From Candidatus Streptomyces philanthi (GTDB lineage: Bacteria > Actinomycetota > Actinomycetes > Streptomycetales > Streptomycetaceae): a DNA stretch of 64,000 bases. This document shows positions 7,087 to 17,100 of this stretch, piece by piece (position 1 is the stretch's first letter; every line of letters begins with the position of its first letter). The position numbers and the translations under genes were made by a program. Location of the stretch: NCBI GenBank assembly GCA_018114805.1, contig CP073042.1, positions 3,162,001-3,226,000 of the forward strand, in the 5' to 3' direction. The notes beneath the pieces are model-generated. The model saw only the letters and a list, made by a program, of their open reading frames with translations, was not told the DNA's origin and made no database searches.

Positions 7087-9783
7087 TCAACGGCCGAGAC
7101 GACCCCGGACCATTCCGACTATTGCGGTCAGCTCCTGAATGCGCATGCGCTTCGCCGCGATGTAGAAGATTCCGATGAGCACGATCCCGCCACCGATCAG
7201 GGAGGCGATCGAGCCGGCGATTCTGCTGCCGAGGGCCTCGGTGATTGTGTACGCCGTCAGGCCGGCGAGGACGGCGGCGGGGACGCAGGCGCCGAAGAGT
7301 CGCGAGTAGGTGCGCATCACGTGGCGGCCGTCGAGGTCGCCGCCCAGCCGGTCGCGCAGGCGCCGCCAGGCGATGCCCACGCCGACCGCGTACGCGAGGC
7401 CGTAGGAGGTGGCCATGCCGACCACGGCCCAACGCGCGGGCAGCAGCACATAACACAGCCCGGAGGCGGCGGCGTTGATGGCCGCGACGATGACCGTGTT
7501 GTAGAACGGCGTGCGGGTGTCCTCGTAGGCGTAGAAGCCGCGCAGGACGACGTACTGCACGGAGAACGGGATCAGGCCCAGGCCGAAGGCCATCAGGATG
7601 TAGCCCATCGCGCGGGCGGCCTCGATGCCCGAGGAGCCGAAGAGCAGGGTGCACATCGGAATGCCGAGCGCCACGAAGCCGAAGGCGATGGGCACGATGG
7701 CCACGGCGGAGGTGCGCAGGCCCTGCGAGATGTCGCCGCGGACGGCGCCCACGTCGCCGTCGTGGGCGGCCCGGGAGAGCCGGGGCAGCAGCGCGGCCAT
7801 GACCGAGACCGTGATGATGGCCTGCGGCATGCCCCAGATGAGCTGGGCGCTGGAGTAGCCGAGGATGCCGGTGCCGCGGTAGCCCTCGTCAGCCGCCGCG
7901 GAGCCGGCACCGGTGGCGAGCTGGGTGACGACGATGACGCCGGCCTGGTTGGCGAGGACGAACAGCACGGTCCACTTGGCCAGCTTGGCGGACTTGCCGA
8001 GGCCGTGGCCGCGCCAGTCGAAGCGCGGCCGGTACCGGAAGCCCACCTCCCGCAGGTACGGGATCATCGCCAGCGACTGGACGGCGAGTCCGAGGAGGGT
8101 GCCCACGCCGAGCAGGCGGATGCCCTCGGCGGGGATCGTCGTGACGCCGAACTCGGACTCGCTGGCCGATCCGTAGACGTAGATGAACATGCCGAACGTG
8201 GCGATGATGACGATGTTGTTGAGGACCGGTGTCCACATCATCGCGCCGAACTTGCCGCGGGCGTTGAGGATCTGGCCCATCACCACGTGCACGCCCATGA
8301 AGAAGATGGTGGGCAGGCAGTACCTGGCGAAGGTGACCGCGACCTCGTTGGCCGCCGGGTCGTCGGCGATCTCGGGGGACATCATGTGGATGAACAGGGG
8401 CGCCGCGAAGACCGAGACGGCGGTGAGGCCGATGAGGATGACGATGACGATGGTCAGCAGGCGGTTGGCGAAGGCCACGCCGCCGTCCGCGTCCTCCTTC
8501 ATGGCCCGCACGAGCTGCGGCACGAAGACGGAGTTGAGGCCGCCGCCGACGGTGAGGAAGAAGATCATCGTGGGCAGGGTCATGGCGACGGTGTAGGTGT
8601 CGCCGAGCGTGGCGGCGCCGAGCGCCGCGACGATCATCACCTGCCGGACGAAGCCGGTCAGTCGGGAGACCATGGTGCCGGCGGCCATCAGGGCGCTGGA
8701 CTTGAGCAGGCTGGGCGCCTTGCCGCCGCGCTTCGCGGCGCCCTGCGCCGCCGCCTTGGCCGCCGCGGGGGAACCCAGCATCACGGTGGCGTCCGTGCCC
8801 GGGCTCGGGGCGGGGCCGCCCGGACCGCCGGGCGCCACCGGCCGGTGGTGGTGGCCATGCGGGGCGCGCGGCCCCGGGCCGCCACGGGGGTCGGGGCGCT
8901 GCTGCTGGTACTGGCTCTGCTGGCCGCCCGAGCCGCCCTGGCCGTGCTGGTAGTACTGCGGCTGCTGCGCCTGCTGGTCGTAGTCGGCCTGCTGCGGGTA
9001 GTGGCCGCCCTGCTGCGAGTGCTGCTGGCCCTGCCCGTAGTCGGCCTGGGCCTGCTGCTGGCCGTATTGGTCGTAGCCGCTCTGCTCCGGGGGGCGCGGC
9101 GGCTCGTACGGCTGCTGGTCGCGGAAGAGGTGCGCGAAGGCGTCCGGCTCCGGGCGCTCGTCCGAGCCCTGGCTGATCAGGTCGTCGACGCCCATGTACT
9201 GGGTGTCGGCGCCGTTGTCGCCGTAGGGCAGGTAGCGCGAGGCGCCGTCGGGCTCTGGGGCGGGCGTGGGGGCCCACACTCGCGGGTCCGGCGGCTGCTG
9301 GCCGGGGGGCGCCTGGTGGTAGAGGTGCTGCGTGGGGTCGGCCGACCCGGGCGACGGGTGCGCCTGCTGGTCGTAGGGGGCGTCGCCGCCCTGGGCCCGC
9401 GGGTCGTGCTGCGGGTACGGGTACTGCGCGTCGTAGCCCTCCTGCGCGTACCCGTCCTGGGGGTACCCGTCCTGCGGGTAGCCGCCGTGGGCGTACGGGT
9501 CCTGCGGGTAGGAGGGCTCGCTGTAGGGCGCGTACTGCTGGTACACCTCGTCGGTGTAGATCGGGAAGGAGCCCGTGACGTAGGGCTGCTGGTAGAACGC
9601 CTGGGTGTAGGCGTCTTGGGCGTACGGGTCGGGGATGTACGGGTCCTGCGGGTAGGAGGGCTGGTCGTAGGTGGGCGCGTACGAGGGGTCGTGGGCGGAG
9701 GCGCCGGACTGGTACGGAGACCCCTGACCCGCGGGGTCCGCGCCCGCGTCACGGTCGCGGTCACCGTTGTACGGCGCGTTCAT
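7087..9783 (-). CDS. murJ: Lipid II flippase MurJ with long Tyr/Pro/Gln-rich N-terminus
   Basis: MATE/MOP-fold flippase that moves lipid II across the membrane for wall synthesis. Of 898 residues, about 345 form a cytoplasmic low-complexity head made of YPQDPY, DPYAQD, DGYPQDGY and YGQ-type repeats. The transporter core follows from LLKSSALMAAGTMVSRLTGFVRQVM, with about 14 membrane helices ending IGIFYIAAKRMRI. The ATG at 9783 has AGGTGGGG just upstream. The DUF6049 gene ends 45 bp before it and the pseudokinase starts 110 bp after it, all leftward, so the three are probably co-transcribed. The head is much longer than in proteobacterial MurJ (about 510 aa). Confidence 0.93.
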   Translation of the reverse strand: MNAPYNGDRDRDAGADPAGQGSPYQSGASAHDPSYAPTYDQPSYPQDPYIPDPYAQDAYTQAFYQQPYVTGSFPIYTDEVYQQYAPYSEPSYPQDPYAHGGYPQDGYPQDGYAQEGYDAQYPYPQHDPRAQGGDAPYDQQAHPSPGSADPTQHLYHQAPPGQQPPDPRVWAPTPAPEPDGASRYLPYGDNGADTQYMGVDDLISQGSDERPEPDAFAHLFRDQQPYEPPRPPEQSGYDQYGQQQAQADYGQGQQHSQQGGHYPQQADYDQQAQQPQYYQHGQGGSGGQQSQYQQQRPDPRGGPGPRAPHGHHHRPVAPGGPGGPAPSPGTDATVMLGSPAAAKAAAQGAAKRGGKAPSLLKSSALMAAGTMVSRLTGFVRQVMIVAALGAATLGDTYTVAMTLPTMIFFLTVGGGLNSVFVPQLVRAMKEDADGGVAFANRLLTIVIVILIGLTAVSVFAAPLFIHMMSPEIADDPAANEVAVTFARYCLPTIFFMGVHVVMGQILNARGKFGAMMWTPVLNNIVIIATFGMFIYVYGSASESEFGVTTIPAEGIRLLGVGTLLGLAVQSLAMIPYLREVGFRYRPRFDWRGHGLGKSAKLAKWTVLFVLANQAGVIVVTQLATGAGSAAADEGYRGTGILGYSSAQLIWGMPQAIITVSVMAALLPRLSRAAHDGDVGAVRGDISQGLRTSAVAIVPIAFGFVALGIPMCTLLFGSSGIEAARAMGYILMAFGLGLIPFSVQYVVLRGFYAYEDTRTPFYNTVIVAAINAAASGLCYVLLPARWAVVGMATSYGLAYAVGVGIAWRRLRDRLGGDLDGRHVMRTYSRLFGACVPAAVLAGLTAYTITEALGSRIAGSIASLIGGGIVLIGIFYIAAKRMRIQELTAIVGMVRGRLGR

Positions 9784-9828
9784 CGCTACCCCACCTCATC
9801 GTCCGCGGCCGTCTGGCCCCACCATTCC

Positions 9829-12186
9829 TCAACGGTCCACTTTCTCACCTGAGCCGGATGGGCCATTGCTTTGCGATCCGGTGTCCGAAGACGGGTCACT
9901 CGGCTGCGCGGGGTCCTGGGGGCTGCTCTCGACGGGCGCCTCGGGGCCGCTCCGCGGGTCGGAGTCCGGGTCCGGGGCCGAATCCGGGTCCAGACCACCG
10001 GGCTTGTCGCCCGGGCCCGCGGGACCCGAGCCGGCCCGCCTGCGCTTCACGTAGATCCGGATGCCCGCGAGGACGAGCAGCAGTACGCCGACCGCGATGA
10101 CCAGTATCACAGTCGAGGTGATCGACGTGACGTTCACCTCGAAGATCATTGGCTCGCCGTAGGGCTGGCCGTCCTCCGTGAAGAGCTGGGCGACGATCGT
10201 CGTGCGGCCGTTGGCGCGGGCGGACGCCTCGAACTTCACCGACTGGCTGTGCCCGCCGTCGATCCTGATGTCCTGGGGGTCGCTGACCTTCAGGCGCAGC
10301 GGCTGGTTCGAGTTGAGCACCAGCCGGAGCCCGTCGACCCCCTGCACGAGGTCGTTCTTGACGGTGACGGGGATGGTGGCGCTGCGGCCGGAGAGGGTAG
10401 CCGGCGACTTCTGGATGATGCCGACCTGCTCGGTGAGGCTTCGCAGGTGTCCGCTCACGTCGTCGCGGTAGGCCGACCCGCCGCGGTCGCGGCGCCAGGA
10501 GGTCGACATGTCCCGCATGATCGCGGTGCCGAACGGGGGGACCACCCGCTCCTCGATCGTGAGCGCCTTGCGGAAGCGGTCGAGGGTGCGCTGTGTCTGC
10601 TGTATCTGGGAGAACGCGGTGGTGGGCAGTTCCTGCCTGCGCAGCGCCTTCGGGTAGTCGCCGCGGCCGGGCACCTGCCGGTTGGCGGCCGGGTCGGGCT
10701 TGGCCCTGGCGGCGTCGCTCAGCTCCTGCGGCTCGCTCCAGCGCCGTGGCTCGAGGCCGCCGAGCGCGGTGGCCATCGCCTGGGCCTGGTTCGCGGTGGG
10801 CATGCGCGGCGGGGCGACGACGATGCTGCGCTGCCGCTCCGGCGTCTGCTGCGTGATCATCAGGGTCTGGGCCAGGAACTCCTGGATGGCCAGCGTGGAG
10901 TTCTCGGCGCGCGACATGTCGCCGTCGAAGACGGTCGAGAGGCGGGCGTCGGCGGAGATCGCGGTGGTGCCGCCGCCGATGGGGCGGGCGGCGGTGGGGG
11001 TGTAGGTGAGGCTGTCGCTCTCCCGGAGGCTGTCGCCGCGGGTGATGACGTGGTGGGCGCCGGCCGAGGTGGCGACGTCGACGATCGAGGAGTCGATGGC
11101 ACCGTCCACGGGCCAGGCGAAGTCGGTCCGGGGCGTCACCTGGAGGGTGGACTCCACGGTGGTCTTGGCGAGCATGGTGGCCGACTGGAGGTGGCTCAGC
11201 GTGCCGGAGACGACCTTGCCGCGGTGGGCCAGCGACGCGAGGTCGGGGTCGGCGAACGGCAGGGCCAACACCTTGTGCCCCTCGACCGCCTTGTCAAGGG
11301 CGGCCATCCACTGCCGGGCGACGGTCTGGCCGCGGCCGGGCGTGGTCTCGTCCCCGTCCGGCACGTCGTACTTGCGCGTCATCGCGTCCACCGTGGCGAG
11401 CAGGTCGGGGTCGAGCACCCAGGTTACGGGCAGGTCCTTGCCGAGCGCGACGAGCTGCTGGAGCCGGCCACCCGGCGCCAGCTCCTTGACCAGGTCGTCG
11501 TCGCGAAAGATGGGCGTCTGCTGCTCGTCGGTGGCGGTGCGCGCGGTGACCCGCGGGGTGGAGATGATCGGCCAGAGGAAGCTGAGCTTGGTCTTCTTGC
11601 CGGGCGGGGCGGTCTGCCAGGGCAGGAACGTCCGCTGGATGCCGAGGACCCGTAGGTAGGACGGTTGGTCGGCCGTCTCGCCGACGAGCGAGACGGCGAT
11701 CTGGTAGACGCCGTCCTGGCTCAGCGCGAGGTGCTTGAGAGGGATGGCGAGGCTGAAGTCCTGGCTGCCGCCGACGGGCAGCTTGCCGACCTTCTCCGCG
11801 TACTTGCTGTCGATCTCCACGCCGTCGGAGCCCGGGAAGTAGCCGGTCCGCGTGGCGGCCGTGTCGATGGCGCTGCGGCCCCGCATCACCTGGCCGAGCT
11901 GCAGCCCAACGTGCGCGCTGTCGATGGCCGTGGCGCTCTTGTTGGTGACCGTACCCTTGATGGTCAGGGTGTCGTCGGCGGTGGGGGTCGCGGGGGTCAG
12001 GGAATCGATCGCCACGTCCACCGAGCGCGACCCGGTGGGCTTGGGGGCGGCGGTCGCCTCGCTCGGCCCCGTGACCTGGATCAGCCCCGCGAGCAGGGGG
12101 ACGGCGGCCAGTAGGGCCCCGGCGCGCCGCAGCCATCGTCGGGCGGGAGCAGAAGTCGTCCCCTGGAACTCTGCCGCCTCGGCCAC
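9829..12186 (-). CDS. DUF6049 family secreted, membrane-anchored protein
   Basis: 785-aa envelope protein of unknown biochemical function, always found beside murJ in actinobacteria (Rv3909 in M. tuberculosis). A signal peptide is visible (RRWLRRAGALLAAVPLLAGLIQ, cleavage near ATAAPK). A large extracytoplasmic region with Ig-like beta segments follows, then one membrane helix (about 700-722, TSTVILVIAVGVLLLVLAGIR) and a basic stop-transfer KRRR. The tail is a cytoplasmic Pro/Ser/Asp-rich stretch. The start is GTG at 12186. Position and topology suggest it assists lipid II export or the wall machinery; that is inference. Confidence 0.85.
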   Translation of the reverse strand: MAEAAEFQGTTSAPARRWLRRAGALLAAVPLLAGLIQVTGPSEATAAPKPTGSRSVDVAIDSLTPATPTADDTLTIKGTVTNKSATAIDSAHVGLQLGQVMRGRSAIDTAATRTGYFPGSDGVEIDSKYAEKVGKLPVGGSQDFSLAIPLKHLALSQDGVYQIAVSLVGETADQPSYLRVLGIQRTFLPWQTAPPGKKTKLSFLWPIISTPRVTARTATDEQQTPIFRDDDLVKELAPGGRLQQLVALGKDLPVTWVLDPDLLATVDAMTRKYDVPDGDETTPGRGQTVARQWMAALDKAVEGHKVLALPFADPDLASLAHRGKVVSGTLSHLQSATMLAKTTVESTLQVTPRTDFAWPVDGAIDSSIVDVATSAGAHHVITRGDSLRESDSLTYTPTAARPIGGGTTAISADARLSTVFDGDMSRAENSTLAIQEFLAQTLMITQQTPERQRSIVVAPPRMPTANQAQAMATALGGLEPRRWSEPQELSDAARAKPDPAANRQVPGRGDYPKALRRQELPTTAFSQIQQTQRTLDRFRKALTIEERVVPPFGTAIMRDMSTSWRRDRGGSAYRDDVSGHLRSLTEQVGIIQKSPATLSGRSATIPVTVKNDLVQGVDGLRLVLNSNQPLRLKVSDPQDIRIDGGHSQSVKFEASARANGRTTIVAQLFTEDGQPYGEPMIFEVNVTSITSTVILVIAVGVLLLVLAGIRIYVKRRRAGSGPAGPGDKPGGLDPDSAPDPDSDPRSGPEAPVESSPQDPAQPSDPSSDTGSQSNGPSGSGEKVDR

Positions 12187-12375
12187 GCGCTCGCCCGTCC
12201 CTCGTCGTCGTCAGTGGTCGTCGGTTGTGCGTCCACGCATGGTAACGAGATCCGGTGTGGCGAAGTGCTGGGGAGTGCTCCACATGATCGTCACAGGGCG
12301 GGGCGGCGCGGGGCCGGCGGGCCCGCGCGGATCGAGGAGGCCGGTGACCCCCCGGGCAACGTACCCTTTTCTGTT

Positions 12376-13866
12376 GTGCCGAACGCCAACCATGACACCC
12401 AGACCTCGCAGCCGACCTACGAGCTGAGCCAGGTGCAGCGCCGCGCGGTGAGCGAACTGTTGCGGGTCTCCCCCGTAGCCGATGATCTCGCCACCCGCTT
12501 CCAGCAGGCCGGGCACTCGCTCGCGCTGGTCGGCGGCTCGGTACGGGACGCGCTGCTCGGCCGCCTCGGCAACGACCTGGACTTCACGACGGACGCCAGG
12601 CCCGAAGAGGTGCTGAAGATCGTCCGGCCCTGGGCGGACGCGGTCTGGGAGGTCGGGATCGCCTTCGGCACGGTCGGCTGCCAGAAGCAGGGACCGGGCC
12701 AGGACGGGGCGAACCAGAGCTTTCAGATCGAGGTCACCACATACCGGTCGGAAGCGTACGACCGGACCTCGCGGAAGCCTGACATTTCCTACGGGGACTC
12801 CATCGAGGAAGATCTCGTCCGGCGAGATTTCACCGTCAACGCGATGGCCGTCGCGCTCCCGCAGAAGGAGTTCATCGACCCGCACCACGGTCTGGAGGAC
12901 CTCGCCGCCCGGGTGCTGCGCACCCCGGGGACGCCGCAGGAGTCCTTCTCCGACGATCCGCTGCGGATGCTGCGCGCCGTGCGCTTCGCGGCCCAGCTCG
13001 ACTTCCAGGTGGCTCCCGAGGTCGTCGCCTCCATGACGGCCATGGCCGACCGCATCGACATCGTCTCGGCCGAGCGGGTCCGCGACGAGCTGAACAAGCT
13101 CATCCTGGCCCCCCACCCCCGCAAGGGACTCAAGCTGCTCGTGGACTCCGGGCTCGCCGAGCGCGTGCTGCCCGAGCTTCCCGCGCTACGCCTGGAGCGG
13201 GACGAGCACCACCGGCACAAGGACGTGTACGAGCACACGCTCATCGTGCTGGAGCAGGCGATGGCCCTGGAGGAGGACGGCCCCGACCTGGTGTTGCGGC
13301 TCGCCGCGCTGCTGCACGACATCGGGAAGCCGAAGACGCGTCGCTTCGAGTCGGACGGCCGGGTCTCCTTCCACCACCACGAGGTGGTCGGCGCGAAGAT
13401 GACCAAGTCCCGGATGGCCAAGCTCAAGTACTCCAACGAGATGATCAAGGATGTCTCCCGGCTGGTCGAGCTGCACCTGCGCTTCCACGGTTACGGGACG
13501 GGCGAGTGGACGGACTCGGCGGTGCGCCGGTACGTGCGCGACGCGGGCCCGCTGCTCGACCGGCTGCACAAGCTGACCCGGTCCGACTGCACCACCCGCA
13601 ACAAGCGCAAGGCCGCCACGCTCTCTCAGGCGTACGACGGTCTGGAGCGGCGGATCGAGCGGCTGCGCGAAGAGGAGGAGCTCGACGCCATCCGGCCCGA
13701 CCTGGACGGCAACGAGATCATGCAGATCCTGGAGCTGCCTCCGGGGCCGCAGGTGGGCAAGGCGTACAAGCACCTGCTGGAGCTGCGGATGGAGCGGGGA
13801 CCGCTGGGCCGTGAGGCCGCGATCGAGGCGCTCAGGGAGTGGTGGGCCGCCCAGGCGCCGGCGTAA
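12376..13866 (+). CDS. CCA tRNA nucleotidyltransferase
   Basis: Adds or repairs the 3' CCA end of tRNAs using CTP and ATP. 496 aa. The class II nucleotidyltransferase head has LVGGSVRD (51-58) and metal-binding D67/D69 (NDLDF), then RRDFTVNAMA and the DPLRMLRAVRFA neck motif. A C-terminal HD domain carries LLHDIGK and the HHHEVVGA box. I start at GTG 12376 (VPNANHDTQ); a TACCCT element ends 8 bp upstream and no ribosome site is visible, so the mRNA may be leaderless. It diverges from the DUF6049/murJ run, as in relatives. Confidence 0.94.
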   Translation: MPNANHDTQTSQPTYELSQVQRRAVSELLRVSPVADDLATRFQQAGHSLALVGGSVRDALLGRLGNDLDFTTDARPEEVLKIVRPWADAVWEVGIAFGTVGCQKQGPGQDGANQSFQIEVTTYRSEAYDRTSRKPDISYGDSIEEDLVRRDFTVNAMAVALPQKEFIDPHHGLEDLAARVLRTPGTPQESFSDDPLRMLRAVRFAAQLDFQVAPEVVASMTAMADRIDIVSAERVRDELNKLILAPHPRKGLKLLVDSGLAERVLPELPALRLERDEHHRHKDVYEHTLIVLEQAMALEEDGPDLVLRLAALLHDIGKPKTRRFESDGRVSFHHHEVVGAKMTKSRMAKLKYSNEMIKDVSRLVELHLRFHGYGTGEWTDSAVRRYVRDAGPLLDRLHKLTRSDCTTRNKRKAATLSQAYDGLERRIERLREEEELDAIRPDLDGNEIMQILELPPGPQVGKAYKHLLELRMERGPLGREAAIEALREWWAAQAPA

Positions 13867-13885
13867 CGGGCGGTCGACGTGACGG

Positions 13886-13915
13886 AGTACGGGCCCCGGC
13901 GCCGGGGCCCGTACT
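13886..13915. terminator. Bidirectional terminator between cca and MFS genes
   Basis: 30-bp perfect palindrome, two 15-bp arms (AGTACGGGCCCCGGC), 19 bp after the CCA-enzyme stop and before the convergent MFS gene. Confidence 0.85.
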
Positions 13916-13932
13916 GACGTCGCCGGGCCGGT

Positions 13933-13946
13933 GTTTCACGTGAAAC
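13933..13946. other. parS site 4
   Basis: Perfect GTTTCACGTGAAAC. Read leftward it supplies the last codons and the TGA stop of the MFS gene. Confidence 0.95.
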
Positions 13947-15147
13947 GGCGCTCGGTTTCACGTGAAACGTCGGGACGCGGGCGGTCGTGTTTCACGTGAA
14001 ACGCGACCAGGCTCACGGCGGCCAGGTACAGCGCGGCCACGATGAGCACGAGGGGCACCGACGCCCCGTCGGGCGGCAGCATGAGGGCGGCCACTCCGGC
14101 GGCGCCCACGAAGGCCACGTTGAAGAGCACGTCGTACAGCGAGAAGACCCGGCCCCGGTAGGCGTCCTCGACGGAGGACTGCACCACGGTGTCCGTCGCG
14201 ATCTTCACGCCCTGGGTGGTGAGCCCGAGGACGAACGCGGCGACCATCATCGGAGCCGGCGCGAAGGGCAAGCCCAGCACCGGCTCCAGCACCGCCGCCA
14301 GGCCGAGCAGCGCCAGGCCGTCGGAGTCGCCGTCGCCCCAGGCGTAGCGGCACAGCATGAGGACCATCACCGTGAGGGCGCCGTAGCAGAACCGCATGAG
14401 CGTCATCGCGTACAGGGCCCGGGCCGCCGTGGGGCGGCGCGTGAGGTGGCGCAGGCCGGCGAGGAGCCCGTGGGCGGTGCTCAACAGGGCGTGGGCGGGA
14501 CCGGGTTGGAGCTGGTGCGGGTCGGGGCCGAGGAGGTCGCGCGGCATGCGTAGGGCCGCGAGGGCCGCGCACAGGTAGAGCGCCGAGCCGAGCAGGATGA
14601 CGAGCGCGTCGGACGCGGCCCCGTCGGGCGCGGCCAGGCGTACGACCGGGGCCAGGCCGCCGGCGGCGGTGGCGGCGAGCGTGCCGGCCGTCGGCGAGAG
14701 GGAGTTGCCGAGGACGAGCTGCTCGTCGGTGGCGACCACGCGCGGCAGCGCCGCCGAGAGCCCGGCCAGCACGAAGCGGTTGACGGCCGTGACGGTGAGG
14801 GCGGAGGCGTAGAAGAGCGCGTCGGGGACCTCGGCCACGATCAGCGCGGCCGTCGCGCCGGCCAGCACGACCCGGGCTAGGTTCCCGTACAGCAGGACCT
14901 GACGGCGGCGCCAGCGGTCGAGGAGCACGCCGGCGAACGGGCCGAGGAGCGAGTAGGGCAGCAGGAGGACGGCCATGGCGGAGGCGATGGCGGTGGCCGA
15001 GGTCTGCTTTTCGGGAGAGAAGACCACGTAGGAGGCGAGGGCTACCTGGTAGACGCCGTCGGCCGCCTGGGACAGCAGCCGGACCGTGAGCAGACGGCGG
15101 AAGTCGCCGATCCGCAGGAGTACGCGCAGACCTCGCACAACGGGCAT
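13936..15147 (-). CDS. MFS transporter
   Basis: 403-aa major-facilitator permease with about 10-12 hydrophobic segments; an early conserved segment reads VRLLSQAADGVYQVALASYVVF. Substrate unknown, probably export. The ATG at 15147 (MPVVRGLRVLLRIGDF) is preferred over upstream codons in the terminator region. The last 28 codons are built around three parS palindromes: AFHVKH, VSRETE and RFT-stop, so the cytoplasmic tail is partly dictated by partition sites. Codon third positions stay GC-rich up to the stop, which argues that this end is genuine. It converges on the CCA-adding gene. Confidence 0.87.
   Translation of the reverse strand: MPVVRGLRVLLRIGDFRRLLTVRLLSQAADGVYQVALASYVVFSPEKQTSATAIASAMAVLLLPYSLLGPFAGVLLDRWRRRQVLLYGNLARVVLAGATAALIVAEVPDALFYASALTVTAVNRFVLAGLSAALPRVVATDEQLVLGNSLSPTAGTLAATAAGGLAPVVRLAAPDGAASDALVILLGSALYLCAALAALRMPRDLLGPDPHQLQPGPAHALLSTAHGLLAGLRHLTRRPTAARALYAMTLMRFCYGALTVMVLMLCRYAWGDGDSDGLALLGLAAVLEPVLGLPFAPAPMMVAAFVLGLTTQGVKIATDTVVQSSVEDAYRGRVFSLYDVLFNVAFVGAAGVAALMLPPDGASVPLVLIVAALYLAAVSLVAFHVKHDRPRPDVSRETERRFT
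13955..13968. other. parS site 5
   Basis: Perfect GTTTCACGTGAAAC, 22 bp from site 4, encoding VSRET in the MFS C-terminal tail. Confidence 0.95.
13989..14002. other. parS site 6
   Basis: Perfect GTTTCACGTGAAAC, 34 bp from site 5, read in a different phase as Phe-His-Val-Lys at the end of the last MFS membrane helix. Confidence 0.95.
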
Positions 15148-15172
15148 GGCGCACAGCTTCACACAGCGCGCG

Positions 15173-15202
15173 GGCCCCCAGGGGAATCCGTCCCCGGGGG
15201 CC
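15173..15202 (-). terminator. Terminator after inositol-1-phosphate synthase
   Basis: Two-part stem GGCCCCC-A-GGGG / CCCC-GGGGGCC with a 7-nt loop and one bulged A. It lies 28 bp downstream of the synthase stop and before the MFS start. Confidence 0.75.
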
Positions 15203-15230
15203 ACGCGCTGAGGGTGCCGTGTGGGAGCGC

Positions 15231-16313
15231 TTAGCGCTCGACCTCGCCCTTGATGAACTTCTCGACGTTCTCCCGGGCCTGGTCATCGAAGTACTGCACC
15301 GGGGGGGACTTCATGAAGTACGAGGAGGCCGACAGGATCGGGCCGCCGATGCCCCGGTCCTTGGCGATCTTCGCGGCGCGCAGCGCGTCGATGATCACGC
15401 CGGCGGAGTTGGGGGAGTCCCAGACCTCCAGCTTGTACTCCAGGTTCAGGGGGACGTCGCCGAACGCGCGACCCTCCAGGCGGACGTACGCCCACTTCCG
15501 GTCGTCGAGCCAGGCCACGTAGTCCGACGGGCCGATGTGGACGTTCTTGGCGCCCATGTCGCGGTCGGGGATCTGCGAGGTGACGGCCTGCGTCTTGGAG
15601 ATCTTCTTGGACTCCAGGCGCTCGCGCTCCAACATGTTCTTGAAGTCCATGTTGCCGCCGACGTTGAGCTGCATCGTGCGGTCCAGGATGACGCCGCGGT
15701 CCTCGAACAGCTTGGCCATCACGCGGTGCGTGATGGTCGCGCCGACCTGCGACTTGATGTCGTCGCCGACGATCGGCACGCCGGCCTCGGTGAACTTGTC
15801 GGCCCACTCCTTGGTGCCCGCGATGAAGACCGGCAGCGCGTTGACGAAGCCGACCTTGGCGTCGATGGCGCACTGGGCGTAGTACTTCGCCGCGTCCTCG
15901 GAGCCCACCGGCAGGTAGCAGACGAGGACGTCGACCTGGCGGTCCTTGAGGATCTGGACGATGTTGACGGGCGCCTCGGGCGACTCGTCGATGGTCTCGC
16001 GGTAGTACTTGCCGAGACCGTCGTAGGTGTGGCCGCGCTGGACGGTCACGCCGCTCTGCGGGACGTCGCAGATCTTGATGGTGTTGTTCTCGCTGGCGCC
16101 GATCGCGTCCGCGAGGTCGAGACCGACCTTCTTGGCGTCCACGTCGAAGGCAGCCACGAACTCGATGTCCCGCACGTGGTAGTCACCGAACTGCACGTGC
16201 ATCAGACCCGGGACGCGGCTGTCCGGGTCGGTGTCCTTGTAGTACTCGACGCCCTGGACCAGCGAGGCGGCGCAGTTGCCCACGCCAACGATGGCTACGC
16301 GAACCGAACCCAT
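15231..16313 (-). CDS. ino1: Inositol-3-phosphate synthase (myo-inositol-1-phosphate synthase)
   Basis: Converts glucose 6-phosphate to inositol 3-phosphate using bound NAD, the first step to mycothiol and phosphatidylinositol. 360 aa, the actinobacterial length. The NAD-binding [15 protein letters not shown] is at the N-terminus. Family blocks [36 protein letters not shown] and [12 protein letters not shown] are all present. I chose the ATG at 16313 because GGAG lies 8 nt upstream. A PadR regulator ends 53 bp upstream on the same strand and may share its transcript. Confidence 0.95.
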   Translation of the reverse strand: MGSVRVAIVGVGNCAASLVQGVEYYKDTDPDSRVPGLMHVQFGDYHVRDIEFVAAFDVDAKKVGLDLADAIGASENNTIKICDVPQSGVTVQRGHTYDGLGKYYRETIDESPEAPVNIVQILKDRQVDVLVCYLPVGSEDAAKYYAQCAIDAKVGFVNALPVFIAGTKEWADKFTEAGVPIVGDDIKSQVGATITHRVMAKLFEDRGVILDRTMQLNVGGNMDFKNMLERERLESKKISKTQAVTSQIPDRDMGAKNVHIGPSDYVAWLDDRKWAYVRLEGRAFGDVPLNLEYKLEVWDSPNSAGVIIDALRAAKIAKDRGIGGPILSASSYFMKSPPVQYFDDQARENVEKFIKGEVER

Positions 16314-16366
16314 TCCGGTTGCTCCCTGTGTGTGTTCTTCGACGAGGCCCTGCGGAGTGCGGGGCC

Positions 16367-17059
16367 TCACTTGGCGGTATCGTCGGACGGGTCCGGCCGG
16401 GTACTACCCCGATGCCGGGGCAGGCCGCCCGTGTCGTGCGATGTGTCCTGTTCGGCGGGCCGGCGCTGCTCGCGCCCCGCCCGCTCGCTCTCAATCAGCT
16501 CGTTGAGCCAGCGGACTTCGCGTTCCACTGACTCCATGCCGTGCCGCTGGAGCTCCAGCGTGTAGTCGTCGAGCCGCTCACGGGTGCGCGCGAGGGACGC
16601 CCGCATCTTCTCCAGGCGCTCCTCGAGGCGACTGCGCCGCCCTTCGAGCACGCGCATCCGTACGTCCCGCGAGGTCTGGCCGAAGAAGGCGAAGCGGACG
16701 CCGAAGTGCTCGTCCTCCCAGGCGTCGGGCCCGGTGTGGGAGAGCAGCTCCTCGAAGCGCTCCTTGCCCTCGGGCGTCAGCCGGTAGACGATCTTCGCTC
16801 GCCGTCCGCCGAGCGCCGCGCCGGAGGGCACCACGCGGCCGGCGGGCCCGGCGGCGTCCTCGCCGGTCCCGCTCGACTCCTCGATCAACCAGCCGTTGGT
16901 GACCAGCGTCTTGAGGCAGGGATAGAGGCTCCCGTAGCTGAAGGCGCGGAACACCCCGAGCGAGGTGTTCAGCCGCTTGCGCAGCTCGTACCCGTGCATG
17001 GGGGACTCGCGCAGCAGACCGAGGACGGCGAACTCCAGAACGCCGGAACGCCTGCTCAT
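16367..17059 (-). CDS. PadR family transcriptional regulator
   Basis: 230-aa repressor-type protein. The N-terminal winged helix reads [24 protein letters not shown] and [18 protein letters not shown]. The C-terminal four-helix region includes [20 protein letters not shown], a dimerisation coiled coil. The ATG at 17059 follows a G-rich ribosome site. About 90 bp upstream is a perfect 10-bp-arm palindrome with ATGTAT/ATACAT ends, the kind of site PadR proteins bind, so autoregulation is likely. It probably controls the downstream inositol-phosphate synthase and perhaps the divergent PBP gene; the effector is unknown. Confidence 0.9.
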   Translation of the reverse strand: MSRRSGVLEFAVLGLLRESPMHGYELRKRLNTSLGVFRAFSYGSLYPCLKTLVTNGWLIEESSGTGEDAAGPAGRVVPSGAALGGRRAKIVYRLTPEGKERFEELLSHTGPDAWEDEHFGVRFAFFGQTSRDVRMRVLEGRRSRLEERLEKMRASLARTRERLDDYTLELQRHGMESVEREVRWLNELIESERAGREQRRPAEQDTSHDTGGLPRHRGSTRPDPSDDTAK

Positions 17060-17100
17060 CCCCCGCCCTTCCCCTACTGCCGATGGTCTGCCGATGGCGC

